DNA of 64,000 nt from Neobacillus ginsengisoli (GTDB lineage: Bacteria > Bacillota > Bacilli > Bacillales_B > DSM-18226), in contig NZ_JAUSTW010000002.1 of assembly GCF_030813055.1 (NCBI RefSeq), forward strand, positions 688,090 to 752,089, written 5' to 3'. The notes under the pieces are model-generated. The model did no database searches and was not told where the DNA came from. It saw nothing but the letters and a program-made list of their open reading frames with translations. Both the position numbers and the translations under genes were made by a program. Below, piece after piece: positions 53,116 through 61,361 of this stretch. The first letter of the stretch is position 1, and each line of letters opens with the position of its first letter.

Positions 53116-54615
53116 TTAACTAAAGACCGGCTCTTTTTCGCTTAGACCAAGCGTCTGCGCTGTTGAAGAATGAATTTCGTGCAGAAGCTTTGGGTTTTCC
53201 ATTAGGGACACGCCATAAGAAGGAATCATTTCTTTGATTTTCGCTTCCCACTCTTTCATATGTTGCGGGAAGCATTTTTTGATTACCTCAAGCATTACGT
53301 GAACGGCAGTAGAAGCACCCGGAGAAGCGCCTAGTAATGCTGCGATCGAGCCATCAGCGGCAGTAATCACTTCCGTACCAAATTGAAGCGTTCCTTTGCC
53401 GCCTGCTTCAGTATCTTTAATAACTTGCACTCGTTGGCCCGCTACTACTAAATCCCATTCCTCAGCTTTAGCGTCCGGGATAAACTCTCGTAACTCTTCC
53501 ATGCGCTGTTCTTTCGATAACGTAACTTGCTGAATCAGGTATTTCGTCAATGACATCTCTTTTGCGCCTGCCGCTAACATAGTTATGACATTATTCGGTT
53601 TGACGGAAGTTATCAAATCAAACATTGAACCGTTTTTTAAAAACTTTGGTGAAAAGCCGGCAAACGGTCCAAATAGCAACGATTTTTTATTGTCGATAAA
53701 TCTTGTGTCAAGATGCGGAACAGACATTGGCGGAGCTCCAACCTTAGCTTTGCCGTATACTTTTGCATGATGCTGCGCTACAACATCCGGATTATTACAC
53801 ACCATAAATATTCCGCTTACCGGGAATCCTCCAATATGTTTTCCTTCAGGAATACCGGATTTTTGCAGTAAATGCAGGCTTCCTCCACCGCCTCCGATAA
53901 AGACGAATTTTGCAGTATGGCGTTCGACGTTACCGCTGTCGTTTCGTACTTTCAATTCCCAGGAGCCGTCGCTAGTACGTTTAATATTATTAACGCTATG
54001 TTTGTATTTGATATCGACGCTTTTACTCTTTAAGTGATCAAACAACATGCGTGTTAAAGCACCAAAGTTGACATCCGTTCCAGAGTCGATTTTTGTTGCC
54101 GCTATCGGTTCATTCAATGTACGGCCTTCCATGATAAGCGGAATCCATTCTATCAGTTTTTCATGGTCATCGGAAAATTCCATCCCTTGAAACAGGGTAT
54201 TGTTTGATAGCGCTTCAAAACGTTTTTTCAAAAAAGTTACATTTTGTTCCCCTTGTACCATACTCATATGAGGTATTGGCATGATAAAATCCTGCGGATT
54301 ACGAATCAGCTTGCTGTTTACAAGATAAGACCAAAACTGCATTGAAACCTGAAACTGTTCATTAATTTTTATAGCTTTACTAATATCTAAAGATCCATCC
54401 GGTTTTTCGACCGTGTAGTTAAGCTCGCACAGTGCCGCATGCCCCGTTCCCGCATTATTCCATTCGTTAGAGCTTTCCTCTCCTGCGTTTGCGAGCTTCT
54501 CAAACACTGTAATTTCCCATTCCGGTACTAATTCTTTCAAGAGTGTCCCCAAAGTCGCACTCATGATTCCGGCGCCAATTAAAATAACGTCTGTTTTAGT
54601 TCCTATGTTGATCAT
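53116..54615 (-). CDS. mqo: Malate:quinone oxidoreductase
   Basis: A 499-residue peripheral membrane flavoenzyme that oxidises malate to oxaloacetate and passes electrons to menaquinone. The N-terminal FAD site is [15 protein letters not shown] (about residues 8-22), [20 protein letters not shown] is the family hallmark, and [17 protein letters not shown] follows. Length is normal. The ATG at 54615 has an AAAAGG site nine bases upstream; an earlier TTG in frame is less suitable. Confidence 0.95.
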   Translation of the reverse strand: MINIGTKTDVILIGAGIMSATLGTLLKELVPEWEITVFEKLANAGEESSNEWNNAGTGHAALCELNYTVEKPDGSLDISKAIKINEQFQVSMQFWSYLVNSKLIRNPQDFIMPIPHMSMVQGEQNVTFLKKRFEALSNNTLFQGMEFSDDHEKLIEWIPLIMEGRTLNEPIAATKIDSGTDVNFGALTRMLFDHLKSKSVDIKYKHSVNNIKRTSDGSWELKVRNDSGNVERHTAKFVFIGGGGGSLHLLQKSGIPEGKHIGGFPVSGIFMVCNNPDVVAQHHAKVYGKAKVGAPPMSVPHLDTRFIDNKKSLLFGPFAGFSPKFLKNGSMFDLITSVKPNNVITMLAAGAKEMSLTKYLIQQVTLSKEQRMEELREFIPDAKAEEWDLVVAGQRVQVIKDTEAGGKGTLQFGTEVITAADGSIAALLGASPGASTAVHVMLEVIKKCFPQHMKEWEAKIKEMIPSYGVSLMENPKLLHEIHSSTAQTLGLSEKEPVFS

Positions 54616-54983
54616 TTTTACCAACCTTTTCCCCTAAAATTTGCAGAAAAGATGTAGGCGTCACAACAAGCTAAGGCGCGACCTAGTCACACACCTTTTC
54701 TGTCTCAATTATAACCAAATTATAGTGTATTACAAATTTTTTATAGATTAAAACATCTACTATTATATAATAATTATAAGTTATATAAAAGCTGGTAATA
54801 AGTGAGAAGTCCGTCCACAAGGCCTAGGAACACATAATATAGTTTGTGTGAAGAAATGAACTTAAACTACCGCAAGGGAAGGGGAAGAACACAAGTGTTT
54901 TTTTTCATGGGAATACCCGCAATCCCAATCGTTAAAGGATTACAGGTTTTATTTGATGATACATACTGCATTTCAGTCAATAT
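54616..54983. other. Gap upstream of mqo
   Basis: About 370 bases, mostly A/T-rich. It must hold the mqo promoter, but I cannot pick one with confidence. No gene is supported. Confidence 0.5.
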
Positions 54984-55460
54984 TTATTCGTTTTCTTTCA
55001 CTTCTACTGTAGCACCAGTTTCTTCACTCGGCTCTTCAACTGGGTCTTCACCATAACCTTGGCTTTGTTCGGATTCTGAGCTAATAATGCTCTCTATTAA
55101 TTTGTTTATACCTTGCTGTCCTCCTGCTTCATCATTATCCCGTCCTGCGATTCCACTTCTTCCATTTCCATATGCGAATTGTGATTGATTATTTTGGGAC
55201 GCGCTATGGTCAATAGCGTTTTGTCCACCTTGATTTGCGTTCGTACCAACATGTTTATTGATCTGTCCGCCGCCCTCAGCTCTTTGTTCTATATTGAAAT
55301 TTTTGTTTCCAATATTAAAGGTGTATTGAATGTTGATATTAATTTTAAGACCGTCACTGTTGGGTTCTATTGAGTGTTCATTTTTTGCTTCTTTCTTATA
55401 ATCGCTATTTTTTTTGTCTTTTTCATGGTCTGATATCAGTATGTTCCCTCCTTTTTTCAT
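54984..55460 (-). CDS. Hydrophilic Asn/Gln/Gly-rich protein of unknown function
   Basis: Up to 158 residues, no signal peptide. A charged start (KDKKNSDYKKEAKNEHS), a beta-like core ININIQYTFNIGNKNFNIEQ, a Gly/Asn/Gln-rich middle and an acidic tail ending in VEVKENE. Its composition resembles some spore or exosporium proteins, but I do not recognise a family. The start is uncertain: GGAGGG lies inside codons 4-5 after the only ATG, and best fits initiation at a CTG at 55439, six bases further on. Confidence 0.6.
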   Translation of the reverse strand: MKKGGNILISDHEKDKKNSDYKKEAKNEHSIEPNSDGLKININIQYTFNIGNKNFNIEQRAEGGGQINKHVGTNANQGGQNAIDHSASQNNQSQFAYGNGRSGIAGRDNDEAGGQQGINKLIESIISSESEQSQGYGEDPVEEPSEETGATVEVKENE

Positions 55461-55640
55461 GTGATATTATCAATATATTTGTGGTCGCTAGATTACGTTT
55501 GGACAAGCTATTGAGAAAATCATCCTTTTTTGCCAAGATGTGTACTCAACGTATTAACGGAAGTAGTTGGATGCCTTATTCAGTTGAGTGAATCTCAACA
55601 TATTTACAGTCATATAAAACCACGTCCTACAGACAACGAA

Positions 55641-55711
55641 AAAAACGCTATGTCACGTAATTGTCCCGTATGATTGAACGGTAAACAATATGATAACATA
55701 GCGTTTTTTTT
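55641..55711 (+). terminator. Long-loop terminator hairpin before the tRNA fragment
   Basis: AAAAACGCTATGT (55641-55653) pairs exactly with ACATAGCGTTTTT (55696-55708), a 13-bp stem with a 42-nt loop and a run of T residues. Confidence 0.7.
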
Positions 55712-55717
55712 AAAGTA

Positions 55718-55759
55718 CGTCCCAGAGAGGATTCGAACCTCCGACCTACAGTTTAGGAA
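55718..55759 (-). other. 3' part of a tRNA-Arg(CCT) gene, probable att core
   Basis: On the minus strand the 42 bases read from the anticodon loop TTCCTAA (anticodon CCT) through the 3' anticodon stem, variable region, T arm (GGAGG-TTCGAAT-CCTCT) and acceptor CTGGGAC with discriminator G. The 5' half is missing and the anticodon stem partner does not follow. Such 3' tRNA copies are typical attL/attR cores left by tRNA-targeting integrases. It is not a functional tRNA. Confidence 0.75.
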
Positions 55760-55866
55760 TGTGTATACTTAAACTGTATTACATAGTTAGATGCTTTATT
55801 TTATAAGGTTTTGTTTGCTTAATGTTAGGTTTAATTTATTAGGTTTGGGCGGTAATTTGTAATGTG

Positions 55867-56060
55867 TGGTGGCAAATTGGTGGCAAAAATTTGTGAGGAA
55901 AATTGTATCTCATTTTAAATTTTATATTCCTTCAAGTTGGTGTGGTGGCCACTTTACATTGATGGCTTGTAACTTAAGGATACAATAAATATCAGGTAAA
56001 ATTATTTCCACATACTAGCCATGTGGGATCCAGGAACAATGGTGGTAAACTAGTGGCAAA
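55867..56060 (+). repeat. Repeated TGGTGGCAAA-like motifs beside the tRNA fragment
   Basis: GGTGGCAAA occurs twice at 55868-55888 only ten bases apart, with degenerate relatives near 55930 (GTGGTGGCCA) and 56040-56058 (GGTGGTAAAC, AGTGGCAAAC). Repeats beside a tRNA-derived core are what integrase arm sites look like. Confidence 0.45.
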
Positions 56061-56175
56061 CTCCATTAATCTGAACCCCAACTACATCGTAAAAAACGTA
56101 TATGCTTGAAACAAAAACCTAATAAATCAATCCTTTCATGCAATTCTGTTTTAATTAGATTAACATTTCAGATTG

Positions 56176-56214
56176 ATAGTGTTGGGGTCGGGGGTTCGAT
56201 TTCCCCACAGGTCA
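56176..56214 (+). other. Second tRNA-like 3' end (T arm plus acceptor strand)
   Basis: GGGGG-TTCGATT-TCCCC (56190-56206) forms a T arm with a 7-nt loop and is followed by ACAGGTC and an A, the layout of a tRNA 3' end. No 5' acceptor, D arm or anticodon arm precedes it. A terminator follows. The isotype cannot be assigned. Confidence 0.5.
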
Positions 56215-56221
56215 TTAATAC

Positions 56222-56259
56222 AGAGCCGTGCTAACCATTGTGTTATCAAGGCTCTTTTT
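56222..56259 (+). terminator. Rho-independent terminator after the tRNA-like end
   Basis: AGAGCC (56222-56227) pairs with GGCTCT (56250-56255) with an inner TAAC/GTTA stem, then a T run. Confidence 0.75.
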
Positions 56260-56458
56260 CAATAACAGGAAAATTATACAGATGACCAACTACTGGATTC
56301 ATTCCAAATCTCTTCCTCCAATTATCAATTCATAGATACCCCTAATTTCTCCGTACAGTATATCAGCTTTTCTAGTTTCATACAAAGTAGGGAATTCTTC
56401 AACGAACTTCAAGAATCTACAAATAAAGTTTTATACGGAATTGAGTAGTAAAAATTGT

Positions 56459-56898
56459 TTATCCAAGGTGTTCAAAGTCCATAGGATCCTTTGGAAGTAG
56501 GATGTAAGTTTCTAAGCCCTCGATCGTGAGAACCCACGAAGTTGACGAGCTAAGTATCGGTTTTCTCTCTTTGAAAGAACGGAGTGAAGCGCTTGGTAAT
56601 CTGTAAGACCAACTGTTTCCGCCCGTCCAATAACCTGGGCAAGTTCCTTTTCAACCGACTGATTTGGAAACCGTAGTTCGATTTTTCCGCAAGCATAGAT
56701 GTAAGACGGTTCTTTAGTCTTTTCACTATTGGAATTAGATGCTACTCCTCTGCCTCCGCAGCTACAATTACCTGTTGTTCCGCATTGCGGGAAAAGCATC
56801 GTTTCTAGATTATCGGAATACGAACCGACTGCTTGTACCTCATTTTCGTTAAGAAGCTGATTTTCTAACTGTTCCATCCCTTCATTAATATGTTCCAT
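56459..56898 (-). pseudogene. Frameshifted PatG-type C-terminal domain protein
   Basis: The frame begins at ATG 56898 behind a good GTAGGAGGAAG site and encodes ENQLLNENEV, a Cys/Gly segment CGTTGNCSCGGRG, then YIYACGKIELRFPNQSVEKE and RENRYLARQL. These last parts match the conserved C-terminal domain of PatA/PatG-type cyanobactin maturation proteases. After RQL the frame slips by one lost base; the continuation VLTIEGLETYILLPKDPMDF is intact in the next frame to a stop at 56459. So it is a recent frameshift. Confidence 0.7.
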
Positions 56899-56960
56899 TT
56901 TTCTTCCTCCTACCACAAATTTGTTAATACTTTCAATTAAATATGCCAAATGAAATTATA

Positions 56961-57308
56961 TTAAGAACGCTTTTTGACCAAATACTGATATGCTGACCAT
57001 GCATTTAACAAAGGTGGAACAACCGTAGTTCTTCGAGGAAAGTATGATTGTGTTACGGCAAATCTCATCTCAGTTGCGGTTGCTGTTGGAAATAAAGAAT
57101 ACAACAAAGCAATGGTACCACTGACAAAAGGTGCTGCGACACTTGTTCCTCCAAATGTTAACGGTTTGCCATTAGGTGAGAGGCTAGTAATGTTATCACC
57201 AGGAGCACTTAGACCCTTTTTTCCAACCGATCCTCCCAGGTTTGACTCAGTTAACGGTCTACCGCCAAAATCAGATTGCGGTATTTTTACATTGTTTTCG
57301 AAGTTCAT
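56961..57308 (-). pseudogene. C-terminal half of a PatA/PatG-type subtilisin (S8) protease
   Basis: About 115 codons encode the end of an S8 protease: SNLGGSVGKKGLSAPGDNI, then the catalytic-serine motif GGTSVAAPFVSGTIALLYS and FPTATATEMRFAVTQ with RRTTVVPPLLNAWSAYQ. The catalytic Asp and His domains are missing from the N-terminal side, so it is truncated. It lies 62 bases before the PatG-domain pseudogene on the same strand, forming a broken two-gene protease unit. Confidence 0.7.
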
Positions 57309-57931
57309 TGACCTTTTTCTTCGCTTGTCTCAAGGAGTAATCTTGAATGAAGAAAATCCTTTAAAGCGTAGTTCATTTTAATTCATTTTGCTTTTTGTTT
57401 AGCTGTAAGGAATTTAGTAATCCTTTAATTTTCTCACAATCTTTTAGATGTACGAGTCGGTGAACGTCTTCATGAAGCACTATCACAACGGAAGTAAAGT
57501 ACAGGCACTCAAGAAATCTAATCTAAAAGAATGCTATATCATAAGGTATGCAGATGATCTTAAAGTTTTATGTCGCACACGCTCGCAAGCGAGAAAGTTG
57601 CACCTACGGTGCTAGCAAGGGGAAAAGGGGGCGATAACGTCAAACCCTTACCTATCTGTCATTAATAACACTCGGTGGTAAGTTTTTGGATTTTTATGAA
57701 AAAATATAGATTGTGAAGGGATGTACTTATAGTACTGGCAAGTTAGCTGAAGAAGGTAAAGGGAAATTAACGGCAAATTACTATCTTATCTTTTAATAGA
57801 AATAAGGTGTTATATGAGTCAATCAGTCGTACAATGGAATTTTTTAATACAAGTATTATAGAAAAACAGGTATCTATTATGGTAAAATCTACTAGATACA
57901 TATAGAATAATATATAAGGGAGAATGAGAGA
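57309..57931. other. Gap with a group II intron RT fragment
   Basis: About 620 bases with no intact gene. It contains the RT remnant at 57448-57615 followed by G-rich sequence (57616-57680) that may belong to the ribozyme part of the same intron. Confidence 0.55.
57448..57615 (+). pseudogene. Fragment of a group II intron reverse transcriptase
   Basis: About 55 codons include KKSNLKECYIIRYADDLKVL and CRTRSQARKL. YADD is the catalytic motif of group II intron reverse transcriptases and the flanking residues fit LtrA-type enzymes. The frame ends in TAG at 57613-57615, and the thumb and maturase domains are missing. Confidence 0.6.
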
Positions 57932-60460
57932 ATGAAATCATTCATACTAAAAGCAGGAGTATTTACTTCTTTACTATTCCTTGGATTGTCACATGAACAA
58001 GCTTCTGCGGAGATGAACTTTCCATCCAAATGCACATCATATGGTGAAATTAAACCAAATCAAAATCCTTCACCTCAGCAGATGAACTGCTTACTGACAA
58101 ACGCTGCATTGGAAGCAAACATTCCTCCCGAAGTTGTAAAAGCTGTTGCCGCAAAAGAAAGTGATTGGAGACAATTTGTCGATGGACAACCATTAATGAA
58201 TAATACAGGCGACGGCGGGATTGGGATCATGCAGATTACCAATCAACCCGGCTATGATCAAGAAAAATTGAAGGATGACATTTACTTCAATATTCAAGCT
58301 GGTGTTGATATTCTTAACAACATGTTCAATCGCATGTACAGTAATGGTCAAGACCCCCTCCCGAGAATAAAAGGCGCAGATCAGTATGTCATTGAAAATT
58401 GGTACTTTCCGGTGATGGCTTACAACGGCACCAAGCCGATCAATAGTCCCATTCATCAGGCGGATGGAACAAGGAATACGCAGACTTATCAAGATGATGT
58501 CTTTGGAATAATTCAAAATGACAGTTATTTGCTTGATCCTAAAATATATCCTAGTATTTTTGCGCAGTTCCCGTTCAGCAGTGCTGATTTCACATATGAT
58601 TCCAGCAGCACCAAACCAATTCAATTCAATCAGCTGGAATATACCGTCACTGATCCGATGCATGCTTCTGCGTATTTTTTTAAAACGGGAGACAAGGTAG
58701 TAGTAACTACAGATGATGTAAAATTACGGTCACAACCTTCAACCAGCGCATCTATTAATAGCCACTTAAGTAAAAACACCACGCTCATCATTGACGGGGA
58801 ATTTACCTATGACCGGTACATCGACAGCAACCGATTTGTCTGGTATCCGGTCAAAACAGCTGATCAAAAATTAACAGGTTATATTTCCTCTGCTTATATA
58901 ATTAAAAAGTTAGATGCACCTGTAGTTAGCCCAGTGGATGATAATGATGTATCTTTATCTGGCAAAGCTCCTTTTGCAAATGTGATGATACAAATAATGA
59001 ACGGAACGTTGCCAGTTGGCAGTACAGTGGCTGATGCAACCGGAGACTTTAAGGCAGAAATTCCTGCTCAAAAGGCAGGGACCAACCTAACTGTAACCTA
59101 TAAGGATAAACTGAATGAGTTAAGCCCAGCAACAACAATATCTGTTACCCCTCCCCTTCCTGCTAAAGGGTATATTGATAACCCAGCCAATGGATCTATC
59201 CTTAAAGGGGCAAGTGACGTAAACGGATGGTTTTTAGATGGAAGCGATGTTGCCATGATCGAAGTGTTGGTAGATGGAAAAAGCATGGGAACAGCACAAT
59301 ATGGTAGTGCACGTACCGATGTGGAAAATGCTTTTCCGCAATATCAAAATGCTAACTCTGGATATCAATATACCCTTGATACCACGAAAATAACCAATGG
59401 ACAACACTCATTAACTGTTAGAGAGACAGGGAATAATGGAAACACGACAGTGCTCAGTCAAATGGTGAATGTTCAAAATTTACCGGCAAAAGGATCGATT
59501 GATAACCCTGCAATTAATTCTTCAATTAGTGGATCAAGTAATGTACAGGGTTGGTTTTTAGATGGAAGCGGCGTTGCCAAAATCGAAGTGTTGATAGATG
59601 GAATTAGCATTGGGACAGCACAGTATGGAAGTACGCGTATCGATGTACAAAAAGCCTTTCCGCAATATCAAAATGCTAACTCCGGTTATCAATATACCCT
59701 TGATACCAAGAAAATAACCAATGGACAACACTCATTAACTGTTAGAGAGATAGGGAATAATGGAATCACGACAGTGCTCAGTCAAATGGTGAAAGTTCAA
59801 AATTTACCGGCAAAAGGATCGATTGATACCCCTGCAATTAATTCTCCAATTAGTGAAACAAGTAATGTGCAGGGTTGGTTTTTAGATGGAAGCGGCGTTG
59901 CCAAAATCGAAGTGTTGATAGATGGAATTAGCATTGGGACAGCACAGTATGGAAGTACGCGTATCGATGTACAAAAAGCCTTTCCGCAATATCAAAATGC
60001 TAACTCCGGATATCAATATACCTTTGATACCACGAAAATAACCAATGGACAACACTTATTATCTGTTAGAGAGACAGGGAATAATGGCACCACAACCGTA
60101 CTTAATAGCCAAATGGTGAATGTTCAGAATTTACTAGCAAAAGGATCGATTGATGCCCCTGCCATTAACTCTGCTATTAGTGGATCAACGAATGTCAAGG
60201 GCTGGTTCTTAGACAGAAGCGGCGTTGCCAAGATTGAGATTTTAGTAGATGGAACGAGCATGGGGACAGCACAATATGGTGGACCGCGCCCTGATGTACA
60301 AAAAGCCTTTCCGCAATATCAAAATGCTAACTCCGGTTATCAATATACCCTTGATACCAAGAAAATAACCAATGGACAACACTCATTAACTGTTAGAGAG
60401 ACAGGGAATAATGGAACCACAACCGTACTCAAAAGCCAAATGGTGAATGTTCAAAATTAA
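57932..60460 (+). CDS. Large secreted lytic-transglycosylase-like protein with SH3 domain and four repeats
   Basis: An 842-residue secreted protein. Signal peptide about 1-26; an SLT/lysozyme-like domain (about 45-190) with Glu76 in AAKESDW and GGIGIMQI; an SH3b-type wall-binding domain (about 255-330); an Ig/carboxypeptidase-regulatory-like domain (about 335-405); then four tandem units of about 107-110 residues, each with GWFLDGSGVAKIEVL, AFPQYQNANSGYQYT and ITNGQHSLTVRE. It probably cleaves or binds peptidoglycan at the surface. The repeats are nearly identical at DNA level. The last repeat ends with a stop in the linker, and part of a fifth linker follows untranslated. Confidence 0.85.
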   Translation: MKSFILKAGVFTSLLFLGLSHEQASAEMNFPSKCTSYGEIKPNQNPSPQQMNCLLTNAALEANIPPEVVKAVAAKESDWRQFVDGQPLMNNTGDGGIGIMQITNQPGYDQEKLKDDIYFNIQAGVDILNNMFNRMYSNGQDPLPRIKGADQYVIENWYFPVMAYNGTKPINSPIHQADGTRNTQTYQDDVFGIIQNDSYLLDPKIYPSIFAQFPFSSADFTYDSSSTKPIQFNQLEYTVTDPMHASAYFFKTGDKVVVTTDDVKLRSQPSTSASINSHLSKNTTLIIDGEFTYDRYIDSNRFVWYPVKTADQKLTGYISSAYIIKKLDAPVVSPVDDNDVSLSGKAPFANVMIQIMNGTLPVGSTVADATGDFKAEIPAQKAGTNLTVTYKDKLNELSPATTISVTPPLPAKGYIDNPANGSILKGASDVNGWFLDGSDVAMIEVLVDGKSMGTAQYGSARTDVENAFPQYQNANSGYQYTLDTTKITNGQHSLTVRETGNNGNTTVLSQMVNVQNLPAKGSIDNPAINSSISGSSNVQGWFLDGSGVAKIEVLIDGISIGTAQYGSTRIDVQKAFPQYQNANSGYQYTLDTKKITNGQHSLTVREIGNNGITTVLSQMVKVQNLPAKGSIDTPAINSPISETSNVQGWFLDGSGVAKIEVLIDGISIGTAQYGSTRIDVQKAFPQYQNANSGYQYTFDTTKITNGQHLLSVRETGNNGTTTVLNSQMVNVQNLLAKGSIDAPAINSAISGSTNVKGWFLDRSGVAKIEILVDGTSMGTAQYGGPRPDVQKAFPQYQNANSGYQYTLDTKKITNGQHSLTVRETGNNGTTTVLKSQMVNVQN

Positions 60461-60480
60461 CCGGCAAAAGGATGGATTGA
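59160..60480 (+). repeat. Tandem repeats of about 325 bp inside the transglycosylase gene
   Basis: Four units start near 59160, 59482, 59808 and 60138. Long blocks are identical between units, for example within 59553-59690 and 59871-60008. After the stop codon a fifth unit begins (CCGGCAAAAGG, 60461-60471) but is lost within about 20 bases. Confidence 0.85.
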
Positions 60481-60505
60481 TAGGTTATGAGTTAATGAAT
60501 TATAA

Positions 60506-60526
60506 AGTCGACTAATTTAGTCGACT
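60506..60526. repeat. Near-perfect palindrome AGTCGACTAA-T-TTAGTCGACT
   Basis: Two 10-bp arms flank a single central T, 46 bases after the transglycosylase gene. It has no T run, so it is more like a protein-binding or recombination site than a terminator. Confidence 0.55.
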
Positions 60527-60570
60527 GTAGTTTAAAATAAAAACGATTATAAGGGCTTCATATTAAAGAA

Positions 60571-60600
60571 AGTTCAGGTTTACTGCCTGAACCTTTTTTT
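60571..60600 (+). terminator. Rho-independent terminator after the transglycosylase gene
   Basis: A 7-bp perfect stem GTTCAGG/CCTGAAC (60572-60578 with 60586-60592), a 7-nt loop and seven T residues. Confidence 0.88.
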
Positions 60601-60655
60601 ATGTGATTTCTAATGAGTTGATAATTAAAAATAAAACTGGCTGCCTTTTTATTAG

Positions 60656-60795
60656 AAAAAACGTCTAAAAAATGACCGTTTTACGGACAGTTTTCAAACA
60701 AATCAAAATAATAGGTAATCATGCTAGAACTCGTCTATAAACCCGTATATAATTCAAAGTGTAAAAATAATTGAAATAATACGTTTTTTAGACAA
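60656..60795 (+). other. Candidate res site of the serine recombinase
   Basis: Directly upstream of the resolvase gene, GTCTAAAAAA (60663-60672) recurs inverted as TTTTTTAGAC (60784-60793), with a CCGTTTTACGG dyad between. Paired inverted subsites before a resolvase gene are typical of Tn3-type res regions. Confidence 0.45.
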
Positions 60796-60809
60796 AGGAG
60801 TGATAAATC

Positions 60810-61361
60810 ATGGCTAGGGTAGGTTATGCTAGGGTGTCCACTCAAGAACAATCATTAGATATGCAAATTGACGCACTGGAAAAGGCAGGGTGTGAGAAAA
60901 TCTTTAAGGAAAAGATTAGCGGCACGAAGGATGATAGGAAGGAGTTAAAGAAATGCCTGGACTATTTAAGGAAGGGGGATGTTCTAGTCGTTTATAAGTT
61001 AGATCGTTTAGGGCGGTCAACAAGGAAGCTGTTAGAAATTACAGATGAGTTAGAACTAAGAGGTATTGATTTTATCAGTGTTAATGACAACATGGACACA
61101 ACAACAGCTATTGGTAAAGCCATGTTCCGTATGTTGGCGGTATTGAGCGAAATGGAACGTGATCTTATACCAGAACGGACAAGGGCGGGGCTTGAAGCTG
61201 CAAGGGCAAGGGGCAGAAAAGGCGGCAGACCAAAAACAGATTCAAAGATACTAGATAAGGCTATTCGATTATACAAGACAAAGGAATACTCAGTTAAAGA
61301 AATTACGGAAATGACTGGTGTTTCAAAGGCTAAGCTATATCAAGCATTAAAGGAAGTTTAA
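60810..61361 (+). CDS. Serine recombinase, resolvase/invertase family
   Basis: A 183-residue resolvase. The catalytic Ser10 is in GYARVSTQEQSLDMQ, the conserved arginines are in YKLDRLGRSTRKL (about 62-74), and RMLAVLSEMERDLIPERTRAGL is the dimer helix. The C-terminal HTH runs from GRPKTD through SVKEITEMTGVSKAKLY. Size and layout fit a Tn3-type TnpR or plasmid resolvase. No matching tnpA is visible here. The start ATG has an AAAGGAG site. Confidence 0.92.
   Translation: MARVGYARVSTQEQSLDMQIDALEKAGCEKIFKEKISGTKDDRKELKKCLDYLRKGDVLVVYKLDRLGRSTRKLLEITDELELRGIDFISVNDNMDTTTAIGKAMFRMLAVLSEMERDLIPERTRAGLEAARARGRKGGRPKTDSKILDKAIRLYKTKEYSVKEITEMTGVSKAKLYQALKEV

Larger units (their letters stand above)
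55461..56458. other. Noncoding region with tRNA-derived fragments and repeat motifs
   Basis: About 1 kb without a gene. It holds a long terminator hairpin (55641-55711), a 42-bp tRNA-Arg(CCT) 3' fragment (55718-55759), several TGGTGGCAAA-like repeats (55867-56060), a second tRNA-like 3' end (56176-56214) and a terminator (56222-56259). This looks like an integration scar of a lost element. Confidence 0.65.

Noticed and set aside
58193..58663. A 156-codon antisense frame within the transglycosylase gene.
   Set aside because: Overlaps the SLT domain coding sequence on the other strand and shows no ribosome binding site or family.
59160..60480. The tandem repeats as a CRISPR-like array.
   Set aside because: Units are about 325 bp, in frame, and encode a protein domain; there are no short repeats with unique spacers anywhere in the window.
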